Assembly (NCBI GenBank): GCA_907163375.1
Contig: CAJQUW010005325.1
Span: 1 to 64,000, forward strand
Reading direction: 5' to 3'
DNA: 64,000 nt
Source: Prostheceraeus crozeri
Lineage: Eukaryota; Platyhelminthes; Polycladida; Euryleptidae
Position numbers and translations under genes: made by a program
Shown: piece by piece, positions 33,721-45,800 of the stretch
Layout of the letters: each line of letters starts with the position of its first letter
How positions within the stretch are numbered: position 1 is the first letter of the stretch
The notes under the pieces: model-generated
What the model saw: the letters and a program-made list of their open reading frames with translations, nothing else
The model's database searches: none
What the model was told of the DNA's origin: nothing

Positions 33721-34062
33721 GTCCGGTTGCCAGAACGAATTACTGCAGTGAACGAGACCGAAAATGAGACTTTCTCAGAATGATGTACAACCTCTGCCTA
33801 CTAGAGTATGCGCATCTTCCGAGTTCTAGCTGGCTCCTCTTCTTGCCAGACGCGATAAAAAAACTTATTAATTCAATGGGACGCAGATTGAAGTTTTTGG
33901 TCAAAATGAAATATTCTATGTTTTCTCTGATTAAATGAAAAGTATTGAGTCACAATTCTTGGCATAATATGTCTAAAGGTCATTTCCTATCATGCTTCTG
34001 ATCGTCGATATATGCAAGAATGTGGTTAAATGTGGATTAGATTGCTCAAAATGCTAGTGTTT
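33721..34062 (+). repeat. second copy of the 1.2-2.2 kb foldback arm
   Basis: Similar to the left arm and loop at 1396-1770: shared blocks include GAATGATGTACA, CCGAGTTCTAG, CTCCTCTTCTTG, CAATGGGACGCAGATTG and TATGTTTTCTCTGATTAAA, in the same order. It has no inverted second arm, so it is a partial or ancestral form. Confidence 0.75.
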
Positions 34063-34738
34063 GAATGAATGAACGTTTATATTTGTATAAAAATGAAAAT
34101 CAAAGTTACAGTTAGAAAGTTGCATTCTTCGTACATCATCAGGAATACAGATCAGGTAATGCAGATTGTCAAATCACATGATTGCTGCTTCTTTTGAATG
34201 AGCAATATAACAGGAATTCAACATAGAAAATGATTAGAGCGGTTAAAAGTGCAGTGACAAAGGGGAGAAAGCTCGAGTCATATCGGTTAGTACCATAGAG
34301 TAGCGATATATAGGTAGAGTGTCGACTCAAAAAAGTATCTGTATACAGTAGAAATTCTATATGAGAAGATTTAGTTTTTTGCGGATATTACGTTCCCGTG
34401 GTCCAAAATATTATTTGAGCAGTTTCAAAAAAGTCAAAATTTTTGCCAATTTATATACTTCCGACATGACGCCCCTCTATTAATAGAATGAAACAAGTTG
34501 GATATCAAAAGGAATGAATATTTGCTAATAAGCATCCTAACTAAGCGGAAATTAAGCTGATTATCGAGAAAATTTCATGAATCATATTATAATGGAAATC
34601 TTCATGAAAATGTCGCGATATTAATCGTGCTTTCTTGGCTGAAATTTCAAGTTTTGATTCAATTTTCCCCGGCATGACTTTGTGATTCACTAAATTCATG
34701 TTTCATTTCTTGAATTCGATCTCTATGCATCGCTGCGT
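34063..34738. other. no recognisable gene; may include LINE 5' UTR
   Basis: AT-rich. Its right end is the sequence into which the MITE at 34747 inserted. Because LINE coding sequence begins soon after the MITE, part of this stretch could be that LINE's 5' UTR. Confidence 0.35.
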
Positions 34739-35010
34739 GCTGGTCGCATAGAAATAAACTGTTTATCTGAAGTAGACTAGAATGGAAATTGACTCAAGGT
34801 CGCGGCACATCCGGGGGAACTAAGTTGGGGCATGAAGAACCAATTAAAAGCTTCGATTTACTCATGTGACTGATTCTAAGCCAATGATACAGACGTTGGC
34901 AGGTGCATCTAAGTGAAAATGCGTGCGATTTATGTGCCGCTATTGTGTATTGCATGAAGCTTAATTTCCATTATAGAGGTTTTATTGTTGTCAATTTCTA
35001 TGGCTGGTCG
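34739..35010 (+). mobile_element. CATAGAAAT MITE (hAT-like), copy 1
   Basis: A 256-bp element (34747-35002) with ends CATAGAAATAAACTG and CAATTTCTATG, flanked by a perfect 8-bp duplication GCTGGTCG (34739-34746 and 35003-35010). It is about 90% like the copies at 58954-59209 and 59316-59572. No ORF. The 8-bp duplication fits hAT, though P and Merlin elements also make about 8-bp duplications. Confidence 0.9.
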
Positions 35011-35385
35011 GATGGCTTGCAACCGCTGTTCACCTTGGTCGTTGCAACTTTGTGTATCTCTTGTGTCTTATGACTTCTCATTATGGCTGCTTTTAGATAC
35101 AATTTTTCCGCATTGCTTAATATTCGGAACAAAAAGTGTTGTTGTGTATCCCGACAAACTAGACGGCGACTTTTCTATCATGAGATTTATCATCGTCACA
35201 TACCTGTGGTTACTTCTGTGCGAATGGATGACTCTAGTATTTCTGATAAATATCATATTCAAAGACAGTTGGTTCCTATACCCAAGAGGCTTGGTCAATG
35301 ACGTTCCCGACGTCGTCCTGTTAGTTATCCCAATACTCGTCTTACACATACGAGGTCTTTTGCAAACAAGTTTGAAGAATTTAGT

Positions 35386-37107
35386 TTGCTTATTTCCCAG
35401 CACCAACCGGATATTGCGGTTGTTACAGAAATATGGCTGAACAACCTTGTGGATGATGTATCTATTAAACTGGATAACTACAGTCTGTTCCGAAGTGATC
35501 GTATTCTTGGTAGAGGAGGTGGAATAGCATGTTACCTTCAGGATCATTTCACTTCATACACAGTTGCAGAGGCATTACTTGTTTCTTCGGCATTTCCTAA
35601 AAAAGAATTGTTGTCAATATTCATTCAGGAATTATTTTTGGTTATCATTATGGTCTATCATCCTTACTGGAATAATCCCAGTGCTCACGATGGTGCTCTT
35701 ACGACCATGACCGCACTAACTGACTTCGTTCGAGTGAAATTTGGTCCATCATGTCGTCCTTTGGTTTGTGGTGATTTTAATGACTTACGTCATTATTACA
35801 ATGATATTCGAATCGCCACACAACTTTCTCCAATGGTTAAATTTCCTACACGTGGAGATCATGTTCTTGATCAGATTTTCGCAAATTTTGGAACTAACTG
35901 TAACCCTACCTCTTTACCACCGATTGGTTTGTCTGATCACAAGGTTGTGTTGTGGCAACTCACTGTGAAAACTGTACCTGTTGTTACTTTGAAAAAGAAG
36001 ATTTGCAAGTTATCTGTTTCGAATATGGTTAGATTTTTCGATTATGTGTCTACAGTGGACTGGAAGTCATTTATTCTTTCGTGTAAAAATTTGGAAGAGG
36101 CTGCAACCTTTTTCCATGGAGCCCTATTTTCTATATTTGATGCTTGTTTTCCTGAATGGACGATCAAACTGATGTCTACTGATCCGCATTGGATGAAACC
36201 GTCGCTAAAAGTGCTCATCGATGATCGAGACCGTGCATATTATCTTGGTCAGTGGACAAAGTATGAACGACTTAGAAATAAAGTCATCGCTGAAATTCAA
36301 TTTCTTAAGAAACATTATATCGACAGTGCACTTAACTCTGGCTGTCCTCGGAAGTTATGGAGTTCTTTAAAGGTCGTTTCTCGGCAATGCAAGAATTCTA
36401 CTTCTTTAAAATTTTCTGTTGAGGAATTCAATGACTACTTTACGTCGATTTTTCAGGACGTCAATGTTCCACTGAATGATAGCTCCTCTATATCTGGTGA
36501 GCCTCTAATTCTGTCAACTTCGGAGGTTGAATTGCATCTCTCCAAGCTATCAAAGAAAGGGGTGGGATTTGATGGGATTCCGTCTTGGATCTACCGTTGC
36601 TATGCTGGAGTTCTTTCGCCGGCTATTACGGTATTATTCAATTGGTCTTTTAGTAAGTGCTACGTTCCTCGTTCACTTAAAAGTGCAAATATTTGTCCTA
36701 TACCAAAGCGGGATCACCCCCGTGATATTTCAGACTATAGACCCATATCTTTGTTAACGCCATTGTCAAAAGTTTTTGAACGCATTGTTGTACGTAAACT
36801 TATTCTTCCTTTCATCGAAAGTAGTGTTAATTGTAATCAGTTTGCATACTTACCCTGTCCTGGAGCCGGGACTACTAGTGCTTTAGTTTTAACACAACAT
36901 AAAATTTTGTCGTTTTTAGACTCGGCATCAGGGTGTGTTCGTTTGCTGTCAGTAGACTTAGCAAAAGCTTTCGACAAAATTCCTCATAATGTGATTTTGA
37001 ATGCATGCAAGGGTCTGAGTAAAAATGGATTCCCAGTTTTTTATCCGAGAGAAGGCAACGTACTTTTATTAATAATGTTTTTTTTCTTGGTCACCCATTG
37101 CAAGTAG
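35386..37107 (+). pseudogene. LINE ORF2: endonuclease and N-terminal half of RT
   Basis: A 573-codon frame; the sense frame continues upstream (RSFANKFEEFSLL), so the ATG at 35386 is internal. Endonuclease motifs: QPDIAVVTEIWLNN (residues about 6-19, with the catalytic Glu), GRGGGIACYL, LVCGDFNDLRHY (about 124-135), HVLDQIFANF and the catalytic GLSDHKVVLWQ (about 182-192). RT blocks: KKGVGFDGIPSWIYR, SANICPIPKRDHPRD, DYRPISLLTPLSKVFERIV, NQFAYLPCPGAGTTSALVL and LLSVDLAKAFDKIPHNVIL with the first catalytic Asp. The frame is lost just before the SIPQGSVLGP block, which follows in another frame at about 37105. Confidence 0.85.
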
Positions 37108-37189
37108 CATTCCGCAAGGTAGTGTCTTAGGGCCTATTTTATTTGCAATTGTTGTTAACGATTTTTGTCCTGTATCTCCTAACTCGTCT

Positions 37190-37591
37190 GTGATTCGTTA
37201 TGCAGATGATTTACTATTCCTGCATTTTGTGCGTAATGCCCAAGAGGATAATTTGCAAGCCGAATGGCTGAACTTCTTGAGCTGGTCAAGTTCTGTATAC
37301 TTACCTGTTAATGATTCCAAATGCTGTATTATGAACATTGTCACGAGGAGACATTTAACCCCAAACCCTGTTTCTCTTTCTGTTTATTCATCATTACCAG
37401 AAGTAGAGTATCTAACGTTTCTCGGTGTCATTATGTCTCGCGATTTAAAATGGAATCGCCATGTTGATTATATTACAAAGAAGGCACTAAAAAGATTTTT
37501 CATTCTGTACAATCTTCGGCGTGCGGACTGTCCGCCTATGTTATTGCGAAGGTGTTACATTTCATTATTTCATTTATTCGGTCTATTTTGA
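37190..37591 (+). pseudogene. LINE ORF2: RT catalytic YADD and thumb
   Basis: Continuation of the preceding RT after a frame change. SSIPQGSVLGPILFAIVVND lies just upstream (about 37105-37160), then VIRYADDLLFLHF with YADD at 37199-37210. WLNFLSWSSSVYLPVNDSKC, YLTFLGVIMSRDLKWNRHVD and YITKKALKRFFILYNLRRAD follow, the usual primer-grip and thumb order. Further frame changes lead to the C-terminal KKLIAIEKKSLR and LPYVEELSPAVVCDKTCESL blocks, ending ERFRKSFIRFCR at about 37892. Confidence 0.8.
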
Positions 37592-38259
37592 CGTACTCGT
37601 ACGCATGTTTTTGCAATATTCCGCAGTATTTGTTAAAGAAGCTCATCGCAATAGAAAAAAAGAGCTTACGGAATTATTGGTTTGCCGTATGTTGAGGAAC
37701 TTTCTCCTGCTGTTGTTTGTGATAAAACGTGTGAAAGTCTTTTTTCTAAAATTGTAAAATATCAAGAGCATCCTTTGCGTGAACTATTTTCCATTCGTTC
37801 TTGTGTGAGAGCTACCAGAAGTAGTTGTATTTTGAATCCTTCGCCCACCGAGACTGAACGGTTCAGAAAGTCGTTCATTAGATTTTGTAGATAGTCTGTT
37901 TTTATGTATATTTTTACGACATTTTGTGCAGCCTTCTCTTCCTTTGTCTTTTTGTATATCTCGATTTATGTAATGTGCTCACCGAATTTGATCTGTTGAG
38001 ACAATAAAGATATTATTATGAATCTGAACAGTGATGTGGACCTACATCTTTCAAAGTTAATTGAAATCATTGTCTTTGATTATGTGATTTTGCTCTGCAA
38101 GTGGCAGGTTGCCTGTGATATGATCTCGCTTAAAAAAATACATTCTTGAGGTTGAGTAAGGAATTAATAGGAACCCATCGAATTGGTAATTTAACAAACA
38201 TTAAATCCCAAAGGCTGTCATGACACTGAGAATCTGTAAAGTACCACCATTCCTTCTAC

Positions 38260-38940
38260 AATATAATCATGATCACTCAATTCCGTGGCAATTTCTTTAA
38301 AACTGCAAACATTTGCATATCTCACATTTGGTAACAATTACCATCTATATCCCCCTCGAGTTCATTAGATAAAATCGAAAGTGTATACACATTGGGGATT
38401 TAATAAATGCGGAGCTACCACTCTGCCTACTTACTTTATGGTTAGTGCGACTCAAGGGAACACGCAGCTGTCCGCAGTAAGGCAGAAATCTTGGGGCAAG
38501 ATGATGAATAATACTGCTTGGGTCAAGAATCTTTCGTAAAGTTTTCAAAGAAAGCATCTCTCCACGTTTAGATAAATCATCTAGAATATTGCACTTGCAG
38601 TCAAATGAGCAGATGATGCGATGACAACGACGCTGAATTGAGTCCAACTGAAAAATATTTTTCGCAGTCTTTCCTACACAAAGATCTGGCAGTTGTACTC
38701 TAGCACGCGTTGTAAATTTGTACCAAATCATGCTTCGTTACATGAGGCATCCTCTTCAATGTTCTTAGTAAGTAAATTCTGCCTGAGGCAATTTTGGAAA
38801 TAGCGTCGATGTGTCGATCCCATTTCAGATTCTCTTGGAACGTCACTTCCAAGATCTTAAACTCTGGCTCCAAATCAACATAATTTATCGTCAAAGTAAT
38901 TCCTTTGCGATCAAGTCGTTGTTGATATATATGTTATTCA
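38260..38940 (-). mobile_element. LINE C-terminal fragment (CR1/L2-like), minus strand
   Basis: Two overlapping minus frames (38894-38700 and 38731-38345) encode FKILEVTFQENLKWDRHIDA, ISKIASGRIYLLRTLKRMPH, a gap, then FQLDSIQRRCHRIICSFDCK, LSLKTLRKILDPSSIIHHLA and LRVPLSRTNHKVSRQ. This is the ORF2 region from the post-RT 'LGv..d..lkW..Hi..i' block through the 'Qrr..rii' and C-terminal 'R.sRt' blocks. The 3' part (38260-38430) is repeated at 39110-39300. Confidence 0.75.
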
Positions 38941-39109
38941 GTTCGCCATGCTTGCGTAACATACTTGCTTTATAAGGGATAAGGTGCTTGAATTCAAATG
39001 TCTTGCATTTGATGCGCAGAGGTCTTGGGTTATGACGTAGTGAATTACCGAAATGTCTCATTTGTAACTCTCCAAAATTGTCATGCCACGTAGGACTTGC
39101 AAAATACTA

Positions 39110-39300
39110 TTCTTCATTCTGTATTACTATCATGATCAGTCAATTCCGTGATAATTTCTTCAAAAAGAACATTTTTACATATCTCACATGTGTTTCTGGG
39201 TCTCAACTCAAGTTCATTTAACAAAATCGAAGCTGCACACACATTGGGAATTTCATTAATACGAAGTTGCCACTCTATCTAATATACCTACTCTATAGCT
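39110..39300 (-). mobile_element. LINE 3' fragment, same family as 38.3-38.9 kb
   Basis: Diverged direct repeat of 38260-38430: shared blocks include ATCATGATCA, TCAATTCCGTG, CATATCTCACAT, GAGTTCATT/AAGTTCATT, AAAATCGAA and ACACATTGGG. Only the last coding residues and 3' UTR remain. Confidence 0.6.
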
Positions 39301-42139
39301 TGAAATGTCTGTGATTTCAATTAATCTTCATATATTTGATAGCTACCATGTTCAAAATGATGTGGATGTGGGATTACCTCCTCAAAGACTCAAAGTAGTA
39401 ATTATTGTATTATTTCAATCAAATTTCCGCTACTACACTGCATTTCTTCAAATTCAATCTTTATCATGATTTGAGTGACTGATTTATATTCATCAGACAT
39501 CATACTCCTCAATTCCATTGATCTGTAAACAGTGCGACTCCAACTGGTTCTGAAATACAATCAAACGCTGTTGAAATAAATAGGTAATTGTAAATATGCC
39601 AACATTGACGAGACGAAATTGCTGAATTATCAAAACTTTATCAATTCTTAACCTGGAAATTCTGTGAGCTGTAAAGCTTCTTCCTGCAATGTAGAAATTC
39701 TGCTTACTGTAGTAACTGATAATTTGTTTGAACTGAAATGAAAATACGGAGTTAAAGCTGCCAGGAGAGAAATCATGAAAGTTTACTGTTGTCGGCGTTC
39801 TTGTGGTATGCCAAAGTCAAATCCCATATCACATAAACTCATTTTTTAGACTATCAAATATCAGCTGCATAATGCCACAACTTATATTTGGCAACAGATT
39901 CTGCAAATATAAGACCGATTTTCCCAACCAGACTTTTGGATGACTTCCAACTTCAACAAACACAAATATAGAACGCCATTAGCTTGAAATACGGTACTGA
40001 ATATGTAATGTTCTATGAGATTGAGTTTCTACTTAAATTGTGATTAAAGCGTTGTTTCATCAATGTTATTAATGATTAATATCACCAGCATGTATTTAGC
40101 ACCAAACTTCCGCTTGCAATCCTTTGAGATTTTCGTTTAATAATAATCATGTATGATAAGTTTTTTCTTTGGATTGTTTATTAACTCTTTCAGTCTACTA
40201 GAAGTGAAGACTAATTCAAAAACGATGTCACATGCTGGAACTAAGTAAATTGGCAAAAGGGAATTCCTACTGCCTTACAGAGATTGGAAAAGCAGTCGCG
40301 CGTCGCTTGCGAATTGCTCTGGATTCCTCCAAAATGCTTCGATTGCCACGATTCCTTCAGATTCGAAAAATTCAGATCATTGCGTACAAGTTTCTCGTTC
40401 ATGCTGGTCCGTCAGATTCTTTGTTTAGAAGTTGGCAGGCGTGAGAAATTTAGTTCACTCCATCTGTTCGAAGGATTTATCAATGAATGGTACTGTGACA
40501 GCGATGTGTGACTGAGCGAAGAACTCGATGTGTATGACGTGCGCGCCACTTGCTGCTGCCTCAGGCTAACTGCTTATTCACTGACGACTTATTGTTTGAC
40601 CGTAGATCGTATGTAATGTGTGCCATTTTAATATCGCATGCGAGATATGACTCTGCCCTTCTGGGAAACAGCGACTAGGGAAAGAACATTATGATTCTGT
40701 GGTTGCTACAAGTCATGCGATACAACATTTTTTGTGTGGGAGCTTTCCTTGATGATTGCTTTATCAGATGCCAAAGTGTTTGAGTGTTCTAATAAATACT
40801 TCGGAGTACAAAAAGAGACAGATGATTGATTTGTGCATAGAATGCAGATCAAGCAGACATATACATATGTATAAACAGTGAAAGGTTTTCCTTCAAATGT
40901 AAGTAGGATTACAATGTATTGTACCTGTGAAATTGTATTCTATAGTTCCAAAAACCTTCAAATGTGATTCTGAAGAAGAATGACAACTTGGAGATGCCTG
41001 AAGAATTCAAATGATTAGACAAACACACAAAAAATGTCTATTTAAATTGCCGTTAATAAGTAGTGTTTACATAACACTCGAATTTCAGAAAATCGTGCAT
41101 GAGATGATTCATAGACTCATGTGTGCAATATGCTGTACTGCTACATTGAAAATTGTGGCGTTTGTTTATTGAACGCCATCACTCGCAGTGCTTAGAAAAG
41201 TGGCGATTTTCAGACTTTCAGAAAGCAGTTTTCAAAATATTCCCAGTGGGCCAAATACAACGATTTTTGATGTAAGGTATAAAAGTACACTAAACTAAAA
41301 AGTCCCACAAGCGTAGATTCGTCAGATTAGTTTTACAAGGACCTCAGCAAAATGCAACTCACTAGCCGAATCGCCCCCCTGGTGTCCGTGCATGGATACG
41401 GTTCATTAAAGCGAATTTTTTTCATTCATGTTAATCTTGACCGGTAATAGTCTTCTCGTCAGCGGAGTGTCCGGCGTGTGATTGGTCTTTATTACCCTGC
41501 GGCCAGTGTCACTTTTCCATACCAAACCAGACGCATTCCAGTGCGCTCTCCTAAAGATTGACTGCCTGATTCATGCTCGTCTTCCGTCGTCTACCGATTT
41601 CTATGCGACTGCGGGTCAGCATATTACGGTAGGACGGGCAGAGGTTCCGACGTTCGATCTTAAGAGTCAATTCCTAATTGGCTCATCAAAGGTGACACTC
41701 GGCGCAGTTCCTCTGCATAGCTTCTCATGTAATTGACTGTAATTGCGAACGTAGATATCTTCGTTTTCCGTTGTCTTTCACGCTAGAAATGAAAGGTTAT
41801 TGAGCATTTCTGAAGCTTTGCATATTCGGTACTTCAAGCCAAATTTGTGCAAGCAACGTGAGCTGCTAATTGGTATTCATCTACCGTGGTGAAGCCATCT
41901 CCATTTTAACATGTAGTTGTACTTCTCATTTGTTATCACTCATTTGCATTCTTTCTACCGGGTATGTTCTGTTGAGAAGACCGGCGAAAGGCCTCCAGAG
42001 CAATAAAGATTATGAATTCGGCTTGATGCGCGCTTTCATTTATTTACAGATTAATTAATAACCACATATCCTTTGGAAAAATTCATCGGTTGTGCTTTTG
42101 AGATTGGACCACATTTACCACACATTTATACGGAGGATT
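39301..42139. other. no recognisable gene
   Basis: About 2.8 kb of AT-rich DNA. Frames of 60-84 codons (for example 40232-40511, 41482-41736 and 41870-42058) show no domain. A GC-richer patch at 41480-41720 is unassigned. Confidence 0.45.
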
Positions 42140-42399
42140 CCTGGAGCTAGAGATGGTATTTGAGTATGGGTCTAGAATCTTCAAATTTCATCGTTCACCA
42201 CTGGTTGACAAAATTGCGATAAAATTGTAATTAATATTCAGCAATCTATTGCAATCCATTGCAATAAATTACGATTAAATGAGAAATACTCGTATATTTA
42301 GAATTCTATATTCTTATATTCGATAGAATCCTTGGGTTCTTGGGTCCACTTCGGGTCTGGGTCCAAGATTTGAACCCAATTATCATCTCTGCCTGAAGA
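42140..42399. mobile_element. 244-bp hAT-like MITE
   Basis: Element 42148-42391 with ends TAGAGATGGTATTTGAGT and the inverse of CAGAGATGATAATTGGGT; both subterminal regions also share GGGTC-rich words. Flanking octamers CCTGGAGC and CCTGAAGA agree at 6 of 8 positions. No coding capacity. Confidence 0.6.
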
Positions 42400-44420
42400 T
42401 CTTCCTAAAGACTACATTTTAGATACTCCTCAAATACTGCGATAGTTAGGACTATTCGTTTTTGCGCAATGCTGATAGATAATTCAATTTTATCAAATTT
42501 GACGCATGAGAACTCAATCATTGACTTTCATTTGAAAGTGCATTTTGAAAATCGAACATCCTTTTCGGTTTCTTACAAAATTTACCATCTAAATCGATTA
42601 AAATTACTCACTTGCACCACTTATGAAGTTGCTGAAGCGCTTCGATCAATGCAGTTGAACAACAATAAAAACAATCTGTTGTGATGTTCTGGAGCAATTA
42701 TCCCGGAGCTTTCAATGATTGAACAATATACTCGTTCTTGATAATCAGGTTACTCGAATGAAACGTCATCGGCTAATATTTCTATGCGAAGACTCATTGT
42801 CAAGGACATGCCCGAACGCTGTTACATAATACATTGCCATCTAAGTCAGGGGCGGGCAGACTTTTCATTGCGCGGGTCACAACTTAACTCCATGGGCATC
42901 TTTTGGGTCATGATAAAAAATGCAAATATTTTCTTTGATTGTTTATTATCTATCAAACAGCGCAACAACTCAAGCATTGATATGAAGGCTAAAATTTTAG
43001 ACAACCAGTTGTATATTATGATGGATAGAACCACGGAGCAATAAAATGGTGAATATCTAAAAATCAAGAACTTATAGCTAAGCCAAATATAACACAATAA
43101 TAATGATTGACAGCCTAATGTAGCTTATGCAGTGCAGCCAATAACAAGTGTCAGACTTATATGTTGTCACACACTTCAACAACAGCGGTTTTATATCAAA
43201 GCTTAAACAAATTATACTTTTGTAGCAAAACCTCTTAATTGACAGACTTAGGTGCGATCTCCATTTGAGGACAGCTTATATGAATGTTGTTTCTATCAAC
43301 TTATGAGGTTTATTCGAGGAGCGCGTTATGCATTTTAAGTTGATAATAATTGTTTGGAAGACAACTAAGCAATTTTTCTGAATTTTTCAAATAACAAAAT
43401 ATGAGCAGTTTACACAATATGCGATTGATAGCGTGTGATGTTAATGACGATTGTCAGAGCCTGTTCTTGCAACGTACATGTTCGATGCTGACAATGTACC
43501 GATGAATTCGAACAGATAAAAGTCTCGTGAATCTCACAAGTTCCCAGTTATGCACAGGTATTACAACGTCACCATCTGCTATCTTTCTATGATAAGAAGA
43601 GACGCGACGCCAAACCACTTTCACTGGAAGAGCTTTGGCGACATGGAGAGACGGAGAAAGTGGCGTCCATCTCACGATCGCCAACATGGGGGTCGTATAT
43701 CAGAAAGAAAAATACTTATCTTAATTTCTGCTTTTTAAACCGCTCTTACGATACGATAGACAGTGATGTCTTGCGGTCTGGGTAAACAGAAAAACGTCAG
43801 CATTGTGTCAACAATCTGATGGAGCCACTTCACTGTCATTGTTTCTGTCGTCAAACTGTTGAAAATATATCGTGATAAGCCTACATACATTCTATGAGCT
43901 TAGCAATTTGACTTCCTTGATTGCCCAGAGGGGCGTGGCTTGGGAACGGATCTCAACATAAATTATTGATTGAAAACAGTCTTTGCGATGTTTTTGTAGT
44001 CAACAATAATTTCACGAGGCCAAGCCGCCAAATAATCACATGTACATGCAATATTACGTGTAATTAATTGTATTACGCGACGATCTTGATGTCGGAATTT
44101 TTAAACATCTAGTGAAATTCAGAGTTGTACTATACATGTAAATGAGAACCAGGCAATGTCCGACAATTGTCAGACATTTAACTTTATAAGTCATAACATG
44201 CATTTTGAGCACAAGATTTGCTACATGAACATTGATGATTACAATTGTCAATTATGTGGACATTGTTTTGGTTATATTAATTATTCAGGACATGAATATA
44301 GCGCATCGTATTCCATATTTTCATGTAACTCGCCTTTTGACTTTTTTCAAAATTCGACAGTAGCCGACAGATCTGTTCCCTCCAACAAAAATCGAACTTC
44401 TTCAATTATTAGTTGATTTA
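42400..44420. other. no recognisable gene
   Basis: AT-rich. At 42847 the words CAGGGGCGGGCAGACTTTTC and GCGGGTCACA look like a Charlie-type hAT terminus, without a found partner. Frames of 60-86 codons are unassigned. Confidence 0.4.
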
Positions 44421-44424
44421 ACCC

Positions 44425-44495
44425 ATTAATGTTGGAACTGGAGGACAAGCGAGTACATCAACTACAGGGCCAGGGACCATTCAAACAAGAGCCAC
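44425..44495 (-). mobile_element. diverged head of the hammerhead SINE family (probable)
   Basis: Read on the minus strand, ATGGTCCCTGGCCCTG, then CTTGTCCTCCAGTTCCAAC parallels ATGGTCCGGTGACCTTG and CTTGCACGTCCTCTAGCTCCAAC in the element at 29844-30034. The hammerhead part is not preserved. Confidence 0.35.
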
Positions 44496-44837
44496 CGCCG
44501 TCCGCTGTCATGCTCATCAAACTTCGAATAGAAGTTTCGTTCCCCATCATACTTCACAGATTTGCTTGTTTGGACTACCAATCCAATTACAGAATAAAAA
44601 ATACGTTCATAAAAAGTTGCAAAAAATGCACCTGTTATAGCTTCACTGTCAAGAAAATGCCCGTTATGGATAAGTGTAAATCTAAAAAATCAAATAAAGA
44701 AGCCTTGTTTACATTCGAAGCGAAAGCACAATAGACCGAGACGCCCTTCTTCCATGTGGCCGAGTTATTTTTAACTTATCCCACTGCCAACATTCTGTGG
44801 GTGTTGAGTAAGAATGCAAAATATTATTTTAGGTTTT

Positions 44838-44925
44838 AGTGGCCCTTGACCCGACCAAAGTTTGAACTCAAGTCTCCCGCACACAGAGCGCGAACACTAC
44901 CACAAGGCCACATCCGGGGAATATC
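44838..44925 (-). mobile_element. tRNA-derived SINE head
   Basis: The minus strand reads GGATGTGGCCTTGTGGTAGTG, then GTGCGGGAGACTTGAGTTCA and AACTTTGGTCGGGTC. This has near-consensus A box (TGGCCTTGTGG) and B box (GAGTTCAAACT) and the 'GTGGTAG...TGCGGGAGAC...GGTTCGAATCC' layout of tRNA-derived SINEs. The body and tail are not defined. Confidence 0.4.
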
Positions 44926-44989
44926 ATACAACACGTTCATAGAGGCTATAGAAATGCGAATGACATGCGCATTTCAGCCTGCCGCATCA

Positions 44990-45066
44990 GCGGCTCGTGG
45001 CTCAGGTGATAGAGCACAGGTGAAGCTAACCTGGAGTCGTAGGTTGTTCGAATCCTGCCAGCCGCA
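44990..45066 (+). tRNA. degenerate tRNA-like sequence (possible AGC anticodon)
   Basis: Acceptor GCGGCT/AGCCGC, D-arm GCTC/GAGC, anticodon stem CAGGT/ACCTG with loop GAAGCTA, and T stem GTAGG/CCTGC with an enlarged 10-nt loop. A box TGGCTCAGGTG and B box GTTCGAATCC match consensus. U33 is A, position 37 is T and the T loop is oversized, so it is not a normal tRNA. It could be a tRNA pseudogene or a SINE head. Confidence 0.4.
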
Positions 45067-45096
45067 CATCTTTTGCATGGCAATTTGATCTACCGT

Positions 45097-45300
45097 TTAT
45101 TTCATTTCATTTTATTGTTTAATGCGATACAATACAGGACAGATGACATTCAATTATAAAAGAAAATAATGAATTCGCAAAGTTGATAGAAACGAATTTG
45201 ACTGAATCACACGAAATTCAAAAGCATGTACAATAAACAGACAATTTGTTCCATATAGAATTAGATGTTTTCCTAATTTCTACTTCAGTGCAGGAACGAA
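45097..45300 (-). mobile_element. possible LINE 3' end
   Basis: The minus strand ends with AACAATAAAATGAAATGAAA, an AATAAA plus short ATGAA-type tail as in LINE 3' ends. No coding remains. Confidence 0.3.
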
Positions 45301-45599
45301 CACACAATTGTTCTTTATTCACAGTAGAAGATGAAGGAATCGAGACCCCTCAATCTATCATTTAATAGATGAATGAAAACTTCATTATAACCGACGAGGT
45401 TTTTCATCTCTCTGTTTTATGTCGTTCAGTCGAGTGAGAATATGAGATTGAACGGTGTGATAATTCTCGCTGAAGAAGGATTCTATGTGAATTTCCATGT
45501 CGATATATAGCAAATCAACCATTAATTTTGTTTAACAAGCATTGTCATGTTGCAGATTCCTTCCTTTCTTTCGTAATTGCAAATAATGTCAGGATAAGT

Positions 45600-45800
45600 A
45601 AAGACACAGATCTCCGTGGCACAGCGTTTTATGGCTTGGTGGACAGGTCGAGCCCCGAAAGAGTTATCGGAAGTCGTCAGGAGGAAAGGCATCCGGACTA
45701 AAGGATCTCAATGCTCCATATAAAAGTGTGATTATGTCAGCACCGTCCAAGCCCCTAGCATGAGGAAGCAGTGACGTTAAACCATCAGTCAGTCATCTCG
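45600..45800 (+). mobile_element. possible tRNA-headed SINE with RTE-like tail
   Basis: The A-box-like TGGCACAGCGT (about 45617) and B-box-like GGTCGAGCCCC (about 45647) are followed by GTCAGGAGGAAAGGCATCCG. That string recurs in RTE/BovB-type LINE 3' ends and SINEs that borrow them ('ggaaaggGCATCCGGccgtaaaa'). It ends near GTTAAACCATCAGTCAGTC. Confidence 0.45.

Larger units (their letters stand above)
35011..38017 (+). mobile_element. CR1/Jockey-group LINE, nearly full-length ORF2
   Basis: ORF2 runs from about 35083 to 37890 with a few breaks: an in-frame TGA at 35299-35301, a frame change near 37.09 kb, and two small shifts near 37.57 and 37.67 kb. It encodes an APE endonuclease, RT and C-terminal region. 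The 3' UTR is short and ends ACAATAAAGATATTATTATG at about 38017. No ORF1 is recognisable. The MITE at 34747-35002 sits just upstream of, or in, its 5' UTR. The exact clade (CR1, Crack, Daphne and so on) needs a phylogeny. Confidence 0.8.

Noticed and set aside
34985-35440. 151-codon hydrophobic frame as a membrane protein
   Set aside because: It overlaps in another frame the true LINE ORF2 start and shows no independent support.
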